DNA of 48,008 nucleotides from Nitrospirota bacterium (GTDB taxonomy: Bacteria; Nitrospirota; Thermodesulfovibrionia; Thermodesulfovibrionales; UBA6898). The notes under the pieces are model-generated. The model was not told the origin of the DNA and ran no database searches. It saw only the letters and a program-made list of their open reading frames with translations. The stretch spans positions 1 to 48,008 of the forward strand of contig JAKAIE010000011.1 of assembly GCA_021814475.1 (NCBI GenBank). The letters run 5' to 3'. A program made the translations under genes and the position numbers. Of the stretch, positions 1 to 8,110 are shown piece after piece; position 1 is the stretch's first letter; every line of letters starts with the position of its first letter.

Positions 1-2
1 GA

Positions 3-1028
3 TTCTTTATCGTCAATGACGGCACCTCCAATTACTACACAAGGGCGGGGCAGTTCTCACTCGACAAGAGCGGCAATATCGTTAATCCCGAAGGACTGGT
101 AGTGCAGGGATTTCTCGCCGATTCCTCAGGCAATATCACCAGCAATAAAGGCAGCATACAGATCGCCTCGACCCAAAGCCCCGCTAATGTCACGACAAAG
201 GCTTCCGTGTCGGTCAATCTCGACGCGACCGACACGGTCAAGACCTGGGCATTCACCTCACCTTCGGCCACTGCACCTGATACCACGACGTACAACAAAT
301 CGACGACGATCACGGTCTACGATGCCCTGGGCGGGGCTCATGATGTGACCGCGCATTTCGTGAAGACAGCGGCCAATGCCTGGACGGTCCACTATGTGTA
401 TCAGGACACGACAGGACAGTATGTCGAGGCCGGGGCCACACAGAACCTTACCTTCAATGACGGCACGCCGCCGAACGTCGGGGGCTCTCTCGCCACCGAC
501 AATGTTGCCCCGATTACGTTCAACTGGGGCGGAGGGGTTACGAACAGTTCGGTTTCCTTCAACTACGGTACAGGCACCGGCGATGTGCCTCCGGGAACCG
601 GTCTCGATGGTACGACACAGTATTCCTCGCCTTTTTCCGTCATCGCCCTGAGCCAGGACGGCTACGGTTCCGGGTCTCTGAAGAACATGTCCATGTCGGA
701 TACCGGCGTGATCACCGGCGTCTTTACAAACGGGCAGACGAGAACTATCGGGCAGATCGCACTGGCAAGGTTCGTAGCCCCGACAGACCTGACGAAGCTC
801 GGCAGGAATCTGTATGCCGAGTCATTCGATTCCGGGCAGCCGATCATAGGCACTGCCCAGACATCGGGTCTCGGCAGGGTCCTGTCGAACTCCCTGGAGC
901 AGTCGAATGTCGACCTTGCGCAGGAGTTCGTCACGATGATCGCGGCGCAGAGGGGCTTTGAGGCGAATTCCAAAATTGTGACGACCTCAGACGAGATCAT
1001 GCAGACGCTTGTGAACCTCAAGAGATAA
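3..1028 (+). CDS. flgE: Flagellar hook protein FlgE, 3' part
   Basis: The gene is open from the left edge (reading frame from base 3), so its 5' end lies outside the window. The product would be the hook subunit, exported through the flagellar apparatus and polymerised outside the cell. The visible part begins with the rod/hook-type segment NDGTSNYYTRAGQFSLDKSG, followed by a Thr/Ser/Gly-rich outer domain. It ends with the conserved C-terminal helix containing QEFVTMIAAQRGFEANSKI, the coiled-coil that packs in the hook core in all FlgE/F/G-type proteins. The outer domain favours FlgE over FlgF or FlgG, which are both encoded complete further right (42778 and 43518). A strong hairpin follows the stop codon. 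Confidence 0.93.
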   Translation, partial: FFIVNDGTSNYYTRAGQFSLDKSGNIVNPEGLVVQGFLADSSGNITSNKGSIQIASTQSPANVTTKASVSVNLDATDTVKTWAFTSPSATAPDTTTYNKSTTITVYDALGGAHDVTAHFVKTAANAWTVHYVYQDTTGQYVEAGATQNLTFNDGTPPNVGGSLATDNVAPITFNWGGGVTNSSVSFNYGTGTGDVPPGTGLDGTTQYSSPFSVIALSQDGYGSGSLKNMSMSDTGVITGVFTNGQTRTIGQIALARFVAPTDLTKLGRNLYAESFDSGQPIIGTAQTSGLGRVLSNSLEQSNVDLAQEFVTMIAAQRGFEANSKIVTTSDEIMQTLVNLKR

Positions 1029-1050
1029 CCCGCATCCTGTTGTGAGATTC

Positions 1051-1080
1051 GCAGAAGGGAGGCCCCGGCCTCCCTTCTGC
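1051..1080 (+). terminator. Hairpin after flgE, no T tract
   Basis: Bases 1051-1064 are a perfect reverse complement of 1067-1080, giving a 14-bp GC-rich inverted repeat with only two bases between; in practice the innermost pairs would open into a 4-6 base loop. It starts 23 bases after the flgE stop. It is followed by CGTTATG rather than a T run, so it is either a poor intrinsic terminator or an RNA-stabilising 3' end. The rest of 1081-1228 holds nothing I can support. Confidence 0.6.
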
Positions 1081-1228
1081 CGTTATGAGGCGGGTTGTTA
1101 CGCCCTGCATCTTTGCCCTATCAAGTTTGCCCGCAATAGTTTAAAATGCAAACAATATCAGGATCCGGGCTTCTGCCGGTGTTCAGGTATGCTGCACTGC
1201 ACAAGGAGAGTATTTCGGAGAGGCGCAG

Positions 1229-3460
1229 GTGAAGCGGGGTAACGATATCAAAGTCAAATTTCGCAGACAGTGGCTTCTGGCCGTCGGCATTCTTCTCCTG
1301 CTAGGGGCGGCGACTGCCTATGATCTCTACGTCGAGTACCGAAGGACCGAAGCGGTCGAGCACGACCGGCTCAAGGTGCAGGCTAGGGTAATCGATGAAA
1401 ATCTGGAGCAGCAGCTGACAGTGACATACCGGTCGCTGGAGAGGATACGGCACGACATATCCTCCTGGCGTCAGGGGCGGGACTTCCAGGCAAGGGCAAA
1501 TGCGCGCCTGGTCGCGATCGAGGAGGCGATTCCCGGCCTCCGGACCCTGCTTATAAGCGATGCCCGCGGGATCATCCTTGCCTCCAATCGAAGGGAGCTT
1601 ATAGGCCGGGACGTCAGCGGCCGCGAGTATTTTTTGAGTGCTCGCGGCAATCCGGATCCCGGCCTGCTTTTCCTCTCACGGCCTTTCATGACCGTCCTGG
1701 GGGTGTTCGCGATGGACGTCACCCGGGTGATTTTCGGGCCGGACGGCAGATTCGACGGCATCGTCAGCGCGACGCTCGACCCGGCTTACTTCAGGACCCT
1801 GCTCGCCTCGGTACTGTATGCTCCGGACATGTGGGTTGCCCTGGCGCATGGCGACGGGGTACAGTTCATGATGGTCCCCGACAGGCAGGGGCAGATCGGG
1901 AAGAACCTGGATCAGCCGGGTTCGTTTTTTCGCCGGCACCGTGACAGCGGCAGAGATGTCAACATCATGAAGGGGACTGTGTATGCGACCGGGGAAGAGA
2001 GGGTAATGGCTCTCCGGACCGTGCGTCCTGCCGGTATCCGTATGGATAAGCCGATCGTCCTCGCTGTCGGCCGCGATCTGCATGCCATGTATGAAGACTG
2101 GCGCCTGGACTCGACGATCATTGGACTCGTGTATGCCGGTATCTGCCTCTGCACGATTGTTCTTCTGAGGAGTTACCAGAAAGGGGCGCGGCGTTCTGAT
2201 GAACAGGCAGCCAGGTTTATCGAGGCCCTCCGGGACAGCGAGGAAAAGTATCGGCAGCTCTTTGAAGCGGAGTCCGATGCCATCTTTCTGATCGACAACG
2301 AGACGGGCCGCATCTACGAGGTCAATTCATCCGCGGAAAAGATCTACGGATATGCGCGGTCCGAGTTGCTGGGTATGTCCAACACCGACCTGTCGGCCGA
2401 ACCCGAAAAAACTCGGCAGTCCATGAAGGAGTGCGATACGACCATCCCGATCCGCTGGCACAGGAGGAAAGACGGGACTGTCTTCCCTGTGGAAATCACC
2501 GCAAGTCATCTTACGTGGAACGGCCGTCCTGTCCATATCGCCGCCATTCGTGACATTACCGAGCGGAAGCGGGACACGGAAGCCCTTGAAAACAAGACCC
2601 GCGAACTCGAGGACCTGACGCGGAACCTGACACAGAGGGTTGACGAGGAGATAGCCATCCGCCTCAGGAGCGAGCAGGTCCTCGTCCAGCAGTCGAAGCT
2701 TGCGGCCATGGGAGAGATGCTCGGTGCGATAGCGCATCAGTGGAGGCAGCCGCTGAACGCCCTGGGACTGACCGTCCAGAACATGCGCGATGCCTACGAT
2801 TATGGAGAGCTCGACAGGGACTACCTGGAAAGTATTGTACAGAAGTCCATGGCCCAGATTCAGCATATGTCAAAGACGATCGATGACTTCAGGAATTTCT
2901 TCCGGCCGGACAAGGAGAAGGCGGACTTTGACACGATGCGCGCCGTCGGTGATGTCCTCTCCCTGTTTTCTGCGGAGCTGCGCGCGAATGGCATTGTCTA
3001 CCGGCTTACCTGCCACACCCATGGCAGGACCTTCGACGACGAGGCCTCTATCGTCTCCTGTCCTGAAAAGGTAGTCAACGGATTCCGGAACGAGTTCGAA
3101 CACGTTATTCTCAATCTCGTCAACAACGCCAGGGACGCGATACGGGAGAGCATGGATAGCGGCCGGATGGCGGCTCCGGGGCATGGCCTGATCATGTTTG
3201 ACTTTTACAGTGCGGACAGGACGATAATTATAAAAGTGGGCGATAACGGGGGAGGCATCCCCTGCGGGAGTATCGGCAGGGTGTTCGAGCCCTATTTCAC
3301 GACAAAAGACCAGTCCAGGGGCACGGGTCTCGGGTTGTATATGTCCAAGATCATTATCGAAGACCACATGCACGGGAGACTCTCGGCGGAGAACAGCGGG
3401 CAGGGTGCGGTCTTTACTCTCGAACTGCCCCGATCAGGCGGAGGTGCCAGTCATGCATGA
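1229..3460 (+). CDS. Membrane PAS sensor histidine kinase with Cache-like sensor
   Basis: This 743-residue kinase starts at GTG (1229), with GGAG about 8 bases upstream. A membrane segment lies near residues 11-30, a Cache/PDC-like extracytoplasmic region follows (about 35-285), and a second membrane segment is near 293-313. Next come a PAS domain (about 340-450, EEKYRQLFEAESDAIFLID), a coiled-coil, a HisKA segment with H503 in AIAHQWRQPLNALGLT, and an ATPase domain with an N box (NLVNNARDAI) and glycine boxes (DNGGGIP, GTGLGLYMSK). The start codon of the next gene overlaps its end, so the two form a kinase-regulator pair. The position right after flgE, where motility genes often sit, suggests a motility-related role, but the signal is unknown. 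Confidence 0.9.
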   Translation: MKRGNDIKVKFRRQWLLAVGILLLLGAATAYDLYVEYRRTEAVEHDRLKVQARVIDENLEQQLTVTYRSLERIRHDISSWRQGRDFQARANARLVAIEEAIPGLRTLLISDARGIILASNRRELIGRDVSGREYFLSARGNPDPGLLFLSRPFMTVLGVFAMDVTRVIFGPDGRFDGIVSATLDPAYFRTLLASVLYAPDMWVALAHGDGVQFMMVPDRQGQIGKNLDQPGSFFRRHRDSGRDVNIMKGTVYATGEERVMALRTVRPAGIRMDKPIVLAVGRDLHAMYEDWRLDSTIIGLVYAGICLCTIVLLRSYQKGARRSDEQAARFIEALRDSEEKYRQLFEAESDAIFLIDNETGRIYEVNSSAEKIYGYARSELLGMSNTDLSAEPEKTRQSMKECDTTIPIRWHRRKDGTVFPVEITASHLTWNGRPVHIAAIRDITERKRDTEALENKTRELEDLTRNLTQRVDEEIAIRLRSEQVLVQQSKLAAMGEMLGAIAHQWRQPLNALGLTVQNMRDAYDYGELDRDYLESIVQKSMAQIQHMSKTIDDFRNFFRPDKEKADFDTMRAVGDVLSLFSAELRANGIVYRLTCHTHGRTFDDEASIVSCPEKVVNGFRNEFEHVILNLVNNARDAIRESMDSGRMAAPGHGLIMFDFYSADRTIIIKVGDNGGGIPCGSIGRVFEPYFTTKDQSRGTGLGLYMSKIIIEDHMHGRLSAENSGQGAVFTLELPRSGGGASHA

Positions 3461-4085
3461 AGATCATTTCGATGTCTCTGTTCTCTATGTTGAAGACGAT
3501 GCCGCGACCAGGGAGCAGATCGCCCTTTTCCTGGGACGGCGGGTCCGGAGATTTATTCCGGCAGAAAACGGAGAAGAAGGGCTCCGCCTGTTTCGCACGG
3601 AAGGTCCTGACCTTGTTATCACCGACATCCGGATGCCGGTCATGGACGGTCTCCAGATGGCCCGGGCCATACGGGCTCTGAAAAGAGATGTGCCTATTAT
3701 CGTCACGACCGCGCACGGAGACGTATCGCATCTGATGGGGGCCATCGACGCTGGCATTGACCAATACGTCATGAAGCCGGTGCAGTCGGACCGGCTGCTT
3801 ATGGCGATCGAAAAATGCACGGAAGTCATTGAGTACCGGAGGGATGCGCAACAGTATCTCGAAGAACGCGAGCGCCTGGTCCGTGAGTTGCAGGGGGCTC
3901 TCGAGAAGGTGAAGCTCCTGAGCGGTTTCCTTCCGATCTGCGCATCCTGCAAGAAGATCAGGGACGACAAGGGCTACTGGCAGCGGATAGAGGCGTACAT
4001 CAGCGAACACTCTGAGGCCGAATTCAGTCATGGGATCTGCCCGGACTGCGCCAGAAAGATATACCCGGAATTTTTCAAACAATAG
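3453..4085 (+). CDS. Response regulator with C-terminal CASCKKIRDD-type cysteine module
   Basis: I take ATG 3453 as the start because GAGGTG lies 6 bases upstream and it overlaps the kinase stop by 8 bases. The 210-residue product has a receiver domain (1-125) with phospho-acceptor D58 in VITDIRMPVMDG. A short coiled-coil follows, then a C-terminal module with two CxxC pairs: ICASCKKIRDDKGYW and GICPDCARKIYPE. This module recurs at the ends of regulators and PAS proteins in Deltaproteobacteria and Nitrospirota. Its function is not established to my knowledge; the paired cysteines suggest metal or redox chemistry. No DNA-binding or enzymatic output domain is visible. It is the likely partner of the upstream kinase. 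Confidence 0.88.
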   Translation: MHEDHFDVSVLYVEDDAATREQIALFLGRRVRRFIPAENGEEGLRLFRTEGPDLVITDIRMPVMDGLQMARAIRALKRDVPIIVTTAHGDVSHLMGAIDAGIDQYVMKPVQSDRLLMAIEKCTEVIEYRRDAQQYLEERERLVRELQGALEKVKLLSGFLPICASCKKIRDDKGYWQRIEAYISEHSEAEFSHGICPDCARKIYPEFFKQ

Positions 4086-4231
4086 TAGGACACCAAGGCA
4101 AGAACTGTCCAGGTCCGGATTCGGGCAGTGAAGACTATAATTTGTCAAAAACCATCCCCGTGTCAGATCGTTGACGCGCATTCCGCAGGTAGTCCTCGAA
4201 ATAAGTCTATTGTAATCAGCCACTTAGCTGC

Positions 4232-4247
4232 TGGCATGCTCCTTGTT
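4232..4247 (+). promoter_or_regulatory. Candidate sigma-54 promoter for the fliL-fliA operon
   Basis: TGGCATG-N4-TTGTT matches the -24/-12 consensus TGGCACG-N4-TTGCA with correct spacing; the weak point is T in place of C in the -12 GC. Transcription would begin near 4258, giving a leader of about 20 bases that still contains the AGAAGGAGG ribosome site at 4262-4270. The surrounding gap (4086-4278) is AT-richer than its neighbours and shows no other gene. A cognate sigma-54 activator is not encoded in the window. Confidence 0.55.
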
Positions 4248-4278
4248 ATACTGACGTTATCAGAAGGAGGACATTTCA

Positions 4279-4764
4279 ATGGCAGATGAGAAGCCCGAAG
4301 AAGGGAAAGCAGAAAAACCGAAGGATGCCGGCAAGCGCGGCAGCAAGAAGCTGATAATTATTATCGCGGTCGCCGCCATTGTTCTTGGCGCCGGCGGCTT
4401 TCTGGGTTATAGGATGTTTTTCGGTCACAGCAAGGGTAAGGATGGCCACGGCAGCAATCCGGAGGTAAAAAGCGCCCTTGTCGCGATCGATCCTTTTGTG
4501 GTCAACCTGACAGAGCACGGGAGGTATCTGAAGGTGACGATGCAGTTCGAGCTTGCCGATTCTGCAAACCAGCCGCTCGTTCTCGAAAAGATGCCGAACC
4601 TGAGAGATACGATCATCACTCTTCTGAGCAGCAAATCGGCCGATGCCGTCTCCGGCCCGGAGGGCAAGCTTCAGCTGAAGGATGAACTTCTGCTGAGGGC
4701 GAACCAGGCCGTGGGCAAGGACGTCTTCAGGAACCTCTTCTTCACCGAATTCGTGATGCAATGA
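4279..4764 (+). CDS. fliL: Flagellar basal body-associated protein FliL
   Basis: A 161-residue protein with a Lys/Glu/Pro-rich cytoplasmic tail (1-23), one membrane helix (about 24-47, KLIIIIAVAAIVLGAGGFL) and a periplasmic FliL domain. The domain carries the usual VAIDPFVVNLTEHGRYLKVTMQFEL pattern, split here as VAIDPFVVNL and RYLKVTMQFEL. FliL surrounds the stator units and supports motor torque. The start is secure, with AGAAGGAGG 8 bases upstream. The last four bases overlap the fliM start (ATGA), implying translational coupling. In related genomes fliL often follows motA/motB, which are absent here. Confidence 0.93.
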   Translation: MADEKPEEGKAEKPKDAGKRGSKKLIIIIAVAAIVLGAGGFLGYRMFFGHSKGKDGHGSNPEVKSALVAIDPFVVNLTEHGRYLKVTMQFELADSANQPLVLEKMPNLRDTIITLLSSKSADAVSGPEGKLQLKDELLLRANQAVGKDVFRNLFFTEFVMQ

Positions 4765-5729
4765 ACAAGGTCCTCTCTCAAGACGAAGTCGATGCCCTGC
4801 TCCGCGGAGTTTCGACCGGGGACATAGAAACAGAGAAGAGTAAAGGCCCGGAAGACGGGGTCAGGAGCTTCGATCTCACCAGCCAGGAGCGGATAATCCG
4901 GGGGAGAATGCCTGGACTCGAGATGGCCAATGAGCGCTTCGCGCGCAGTTTCCGGAACTCTATTTCGTCGATCATCACGAATTTCGTCGAAGTGAACATC
5001 CAGGGCGTTACCATGATGAAGTTCAGCGAATTCATGAAGACGATCCCGATGCCCTCGAGCATCAACATGTTCAAGATGGAGCCCCTCAAGGGATATGCCC
5101 TCTTTGTGATCGAGGCCCCGATGGTCTTTGCCCTAGTCGAGTACTTCTTCGGGGGGAGCTCGGCCAAGTATGTCAAATCCGAGGGCAGGTATTTCACCCA
5201 GATAGAGCAGCGCGTCATCAGGAAGGTCGTCGATCTGGCTCTGCACGACATGGCCGACTCATGGAATGTGATTGCGCCGATCATCCCCGAATATACGGGA
5301 TCTGAGATGAACCCGCAGTTCGTGACGATCGTGACGCCGACCGAAGTGGTCATCAAGATCGAGATCCATATCGAGGTGGACGAATTCACGGGGAAGCTCT
5401 TCTTCTGTATCCCGTATTCGATGGTCGAACCTCTCAAGGAAAGGCTCTGCTCCGGGATCCAGGGAGATAAATACGGCCTGGATGACCGCTGGGTCATGAG
5501 GCTGAAGGAGATACTCCTCGATTCGTACGTGGAACTCTGCGTCGAGGTCGGCAGGACGACGCTGCCGGTCGGAGAGCTGATGAACCTCGAGGTGGGAGAC
5601 GTGATCACCCTCGGCAAGGCCGCAGTCGAAGAGCTCGATGTGAAGATCGGTCCGATCACAAAGTTCAAGGGCCTGCCCGGCTACAGCAGGGGCACCCAGG
5701 CAGTCAAGATCACGAAATACGCAGGCTAA
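4761..5729 (+). CDS. fliM: Flagellar motor switch protein FliM
   Basis: The 322-residue product is the C-ring protein that binds phospho-CheY and sets rotation direction. The N terminus has the CheY-binding peptide LSQDEVDALLRGV (residues 5-17). The middle CheC-like domain follows (about 45-230), starting with the typical FDLTSQERIIRGRMPGLE. The C-terminal SpoA/FliN-like domain (about 245-320) includes LMNLEVGDVITLG. Length is normal for the family. The ATGA overlap with fliL and the 15-base gap to fliN place it in one operon. At least three CheY proteins in the window could compete for its N-terminal peptide. Confidence 0.97.
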   Translation: MNKVLSQDEVDALLRGVSTGDIETEKSKGPEDGVRSFDLTSQERIIRGRMPGLEMANERFARSFRNSISSIITNFVEVNIQGVTMMKFSEFMKTIPMPSSINMFKMEPLKGYALFVIEAPMVFALVEYFFGGSSAKYVKSEGRYFTQIEQRVIRKVVDLALHDMADSWNVIAPIIPEYTGSEMNPQFVTIVTPTEVVIKIEIHIEVDEFTGKLFFCIPYSMVEPLKERLCSGIQGDKYGLDDRWVMRLKEILLDSYVELCVEVGRTTLPVGELMNLEVGDVITLGKAAVEELDVKIGPITKFKGLPGYSRGTQAVKITKYAG

Positions 5730-5744
5730 GAAAGGAGACACGCG

Positions 5745-6080
5745 ATGCCTGAAAAACAGGTGAAAGATACGGCGGAACCCGATTTCAGGGAACTGAGCGA
5801 TGAAAAGAGGTCGGGCTCGCCAAAAGATATGGACTTCCTCCTCGACATACCGCTCGAGATATCGGTTGAACTCGGCAGGGCGAAGATGCTGATAAAGGAC
5901 CTTCTGCAGCTTGGGCAGGGGTCGGTCGTGGAACTCGAGAAACTTGCCGGCGAACCGATGGAGATCCTTGTCAACAACAAGCTTGTGGCCCGCGGAGAGG
6001 TCGTGGTCGTCAACGAGAAGTTCGGCGTGCGGCTGACGGACATCATCAGCCCTTCGGAGAGGATCAGGCAGCTGAAATGA
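5745..6080 (+). CDS. fliN: Flagellar motor switch protein FliN
   Basis: A 111-residue C-ring protein. Residues 1-35 are a charged variable tail. The SpoA domain (about 36-108) reads LLDIPLEISVELGRAKM, then LGQGSVVELEKLAGEP, then VNNKLVARGEVVVVNEKFGVRLTDI split across its strands, which is diagnostic. FliN forms the base of the C-ring with FliM and also docks export cargo through FliH. AAAGGAGA lies 6-7 bases before the ATG. Its stop overlaps the fliO start (ATGA, 6077-6080). Confidence 0.97.
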   Translation: MPEKQVKDTAEPDFRELSDEKRSGSPKDMDFLLDIPLEISVELGRAKMLIKDLLQLGQGSVVELEKLAGEPMEILVNNKLVARGEVVVVNEKFGVRLTDIISPSERIRQLK

Positions 6081-6406
6081 CCGGGATGATCATCCAGATG
6101 GCTTCGGCGCTTGCGCTGGTCCTTATCCTCATAGTCGCCATGGGCTCTCTATACCGGAAGCGTCAGAAGGGCGCGGGGCTGATCACGATGCTGGCCTATC
6201 AGTCCCTCGGCCAGAAGATGGGAATCGCCGCGGTGAAGATCGGCCGCGAAATCCTGGTCCTCGGGGTGACGCCTAACGATTTCAAACTGCTGAAGAGGTT
6301 CGATGCCCGGCCGGAGGCGGATGCGGAGAGTCCCTCCCGGCCAGCCGTCAGGACCGGAGGCAGGCTGGAGCGGCTGAGGAAGATGAAGGAAGAGATCCGT
6401 GGATAA
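6077..6406 (+). CDS. fliO: Flagellar biosynthesis protein FliO
   Basis: A 109-residue protein with a single N-terminal membrane helix (about 3-22), followed by the FliO-type cytoplasmic segment: LYRKRQ, then KMGIAAVKIGREILVLGVTP. A basic, poorly conserved tail ends in RLRKMKEEIRG. FliO is a small membrane chaperone that helps FliP assemble into the export gate. The family is short and variable; position between fliN and fliP supports the call as much as sequence does. It overlaps fliN by 4 bases and fliP by 8 bases. Confidence 0.85.
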   Translation: MTGMIIQMASALALVLILIVAMGSLYRKRQKGAGLITMLAYQSLGQKMGIAAVKIGREILVLGVTPNDFKLLKRFDARPEADAESPSRPAVRTGGRLERLRKMKEEIRG

Positions 6407-7043
6407 GGTCCTAGACATGAACAATCCGACGATGACGATCTTCCTGGTCATCAGCTTCCTCTCCGTGCTTCCTGCGGTGCTGGTGATGTTTACGTCCTTT
6501 ACCCGGATTGTGGTCGTACTGTCCTTCCTCAGGCAGGCTATCGGCGGGCAGCAGATCCCGCCGAACCCCGTGATCATCGGGCTTTCGATCTTCCTGACGC
6601 TCTTCGTCATGGGGCCGACGGTCGAGACGATCACGAAAGACTCGATCAACCCGTATATCGACAAGCAGATCAGCATGGGTGAGGCGTTCAAGAGGGCCGA
6701 ACCGCCGGTCAAGACCTTCATGCTCAGGCAGACGCGCCAGAAGGACATTGCGCTCTTCCTGACCCTCGCGAAAGAGAAGGTGCCGGCGCAGCCGCTCGAC
6801 CTCCCCCTCAGGGTGGTGGTGCCGGCCTTTGCGATCAGCGAACTGAAAACGTCCTTCGAGATCGGATTCCTGCTTTTCATTCCCTTCCTGATCATCGACA
6901 TGGTCGTGTCGAGCATCCTCCTTTCGATGGGTATGATGATGCTGCCGCCGGTCATGATCTCCCTGCCATTCAAGCTCCTCCTCTTTGTGCTGGTCGATGG
7001 CTGGAACCTTGTAATCGGATCGATCGTGCGGAGTTTCCATTGA
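6399..7043 (+). CDS. fliP: Flagellar export gate protein FliP
   Basis: A 214-residue polytopic membrane protein of the export gate, which forms the FliP5-FliQ4-FliR1 core. FliP motifs are clear: VMFTSFTRIVVVLSFLRQAIG near the N terminus and FLLFIPFLIIDMVVSSILLSMGMMMLPP near the C terminus, interrupted by the charged loop with LRQTRQKDIALF. The start is GTG (6399), overlapping fliO by 8 bases; ATG 6417 is an alternative. Many FliP proteins are about 245 residues with a cleavable signal peptide; this one begins directly at the first membrane helix and lacks that leader. Confidence 0.95.
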   Translation: MDKVLDMNNPTMTIFLVISFLSVLPAVLVMFTSFTRIVVVLSFLRQAIGGQQIPPNPVIIGLSIFLTLFVMGPTVETITKDSINPYIDKQISMGEAFKRAEPPVKTFMLRQTRQKDIALFLTLAKEKVPAQPLDLPLRVVVPAFAISELKTSFEIGFLLFIPFLIIDMVVSSILLSMGMMMLPPVMISLPFKLLLFVLVDGWNLVIGSIVRSFH

Positions 7044-7309
7044 CCGTCGAACTGGTCAAGGAAATTTCAGGAGAGGTCTTCAAGACGATCCTTATGGCCT
7101 CTGGACCGGCGCTTGCGGTCAGCCTGCTGGTCGGCCTGCTGATAAGTTTTTTCCAGGCGATCACCCAGATCCAGGAATTTACGCTCACCTTTGTTCCGAA
7201 GATAGTGGCGGTCTTTGCCTGCCTTTTTCTTCTTCTGCCCTGGATGGCGCAGGTCCTGATAAGCTTTACGGTCAACATCATTGAGAAAATACCGGTGTAC
7301 GTCAGATGA
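7040..7309 (+). CDS. fliQ: Flagellar export gate protein FliQ (TTG start)
   Basis: An 89-residue protein with two membrane helices (about 15-38 and 52-75) and the family core LLVGLLISFFQAITQIQEFT followed by FVPKIVAVFACLFLL. It starts at a rare TTG (7040-7042) that overlaps the fliP TGA stop (7041-7043). GGAG at 7030-7033 is 6 bases upstream and supports this start; the weak start codon may hold FliQ to its low stoichiometry by coupling to fliP. It is followed by a 30-base gap to fliR. Confidence 0.94.
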   Translation: MTVELVKEISGEVFKTILMASGPALAVSLLVGLLISFFQAITQIQEFTLTFVPKIVAVFACLFLLLPWMAQVLISFTVNIIEKIPVYVR

Positions 7310-7339
7310 AAGGCCGGCAGAAAATGAGAGGAGACAGTC

Positions 7340-8101
7340 ATGCCTGATACCGCGGCGTTTGCGAAGTATCTGCCAAACTTTTTCTTCATCATGGTGCGGG
7401 CGGGAATCTTTCTGAGCATGATTCCTTTTTTCAGCAGCAAGAACTTCCCCGTGCAGTTCAAGATCGGGTTCCTGCTTGCTATTTCGCTGATCCTTACCCC
7501 GGTCGTCGAATTCAGGATCGGCGAGGCCAGCCTGCCCCTGCTCGTGATGAAGGAGGTGGTCTTCTCGATGGTACTGGGCCTGTCGGTGCGCTTTGTCTTC
7601 CTCGCCTTCGAGATGGCGGGTCAGATCATGAGCAACACCATGGGGCTTTCGATCGCGACTGTCTTCAATCCGGAGTTCGGCCAGTCCACCGAGATCGCCC
7701 AGCTCCAGGGGATCATCGCCATGCTCCTCTTTCTGGCGATGGATGCCCATCATGACCTGATCTATATCTTCGTCAAGAGCTATGATATCCTGCCTGCCGG
7801 GCAGATCAATGTGAATGCGCTCATGCCGGAGGCCGTGGCCCTGATCGGGAAGATGTTCGTGATCGGGCTCAAGCTTGCGGCCCCGGTGACGGTCGGCATG
7901 GTGATCGTCCAGTTTCTCCTTGGGTTCCTGTACAAGGCGGCCCCCCAGATGAATATATTTTTTGTGAGTTTCCCGATCTATATCGTTTTGGGCTTTCTGG
8001 TGATGCTCCTGAGCCTTCCGGTGCTGATCCATGTGCTGGAGGGCTCCTTTGGCGATATCAGGGAGGAGATGATGCGGATCATCTCGCTGGCGAAAGGATG
8101 A
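7340..8101 (+). CDS. fliR: Flagellar export gate protein FliR
   Basis: A 253-residue polytopic membrane protein (about six helices) that caps the FliP/FliQ export gate. The N-terminal segment FIMVRAGIFLSMIPFFSSK and the central VRFVFLAFEMAGQIMSNTMGLSIATVFNP (QIMSNTMGLS, FNPEFGQSTEI) are typical FliR features. Length matches the family. GAGAGGAGA lies upstream of ATG 7340. It ends 9 bases before flhB, the order seen in many flagellar operons. Confidence 0.95.
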   Translation: MPDTAAFAKYLPNFFFIMVRAGIFLSMIPFFSSKNFPVQFKIGFLLAISLILTPVVEFRIGEASLPLLVMKEVVFSMVLGLSVRFVFLAFEMAGQIMSNTMGLSIATVFNPEFGQSTEIAQLQGIIAMLLFLAMDAHHDLIYIFVKSYDILPAGQINVNALMPEAVALIGKMFVIGLKLAAPVTVGMVIVQFLLGFLYKAAPQMNIFFVSFPIYIVLGFLVMLLSLPVLIHVLEGSFGDIREEMMRIISLAKG

Positions 8102-8110
8102 CGGCGGGCG

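Noticed and set aside
1042-1242. A 66-codon frame between flgE and the sensor kinase
   Set aside because: It begins in the hairpin after flgE, has no ribosome site and overlaps the kinase start.
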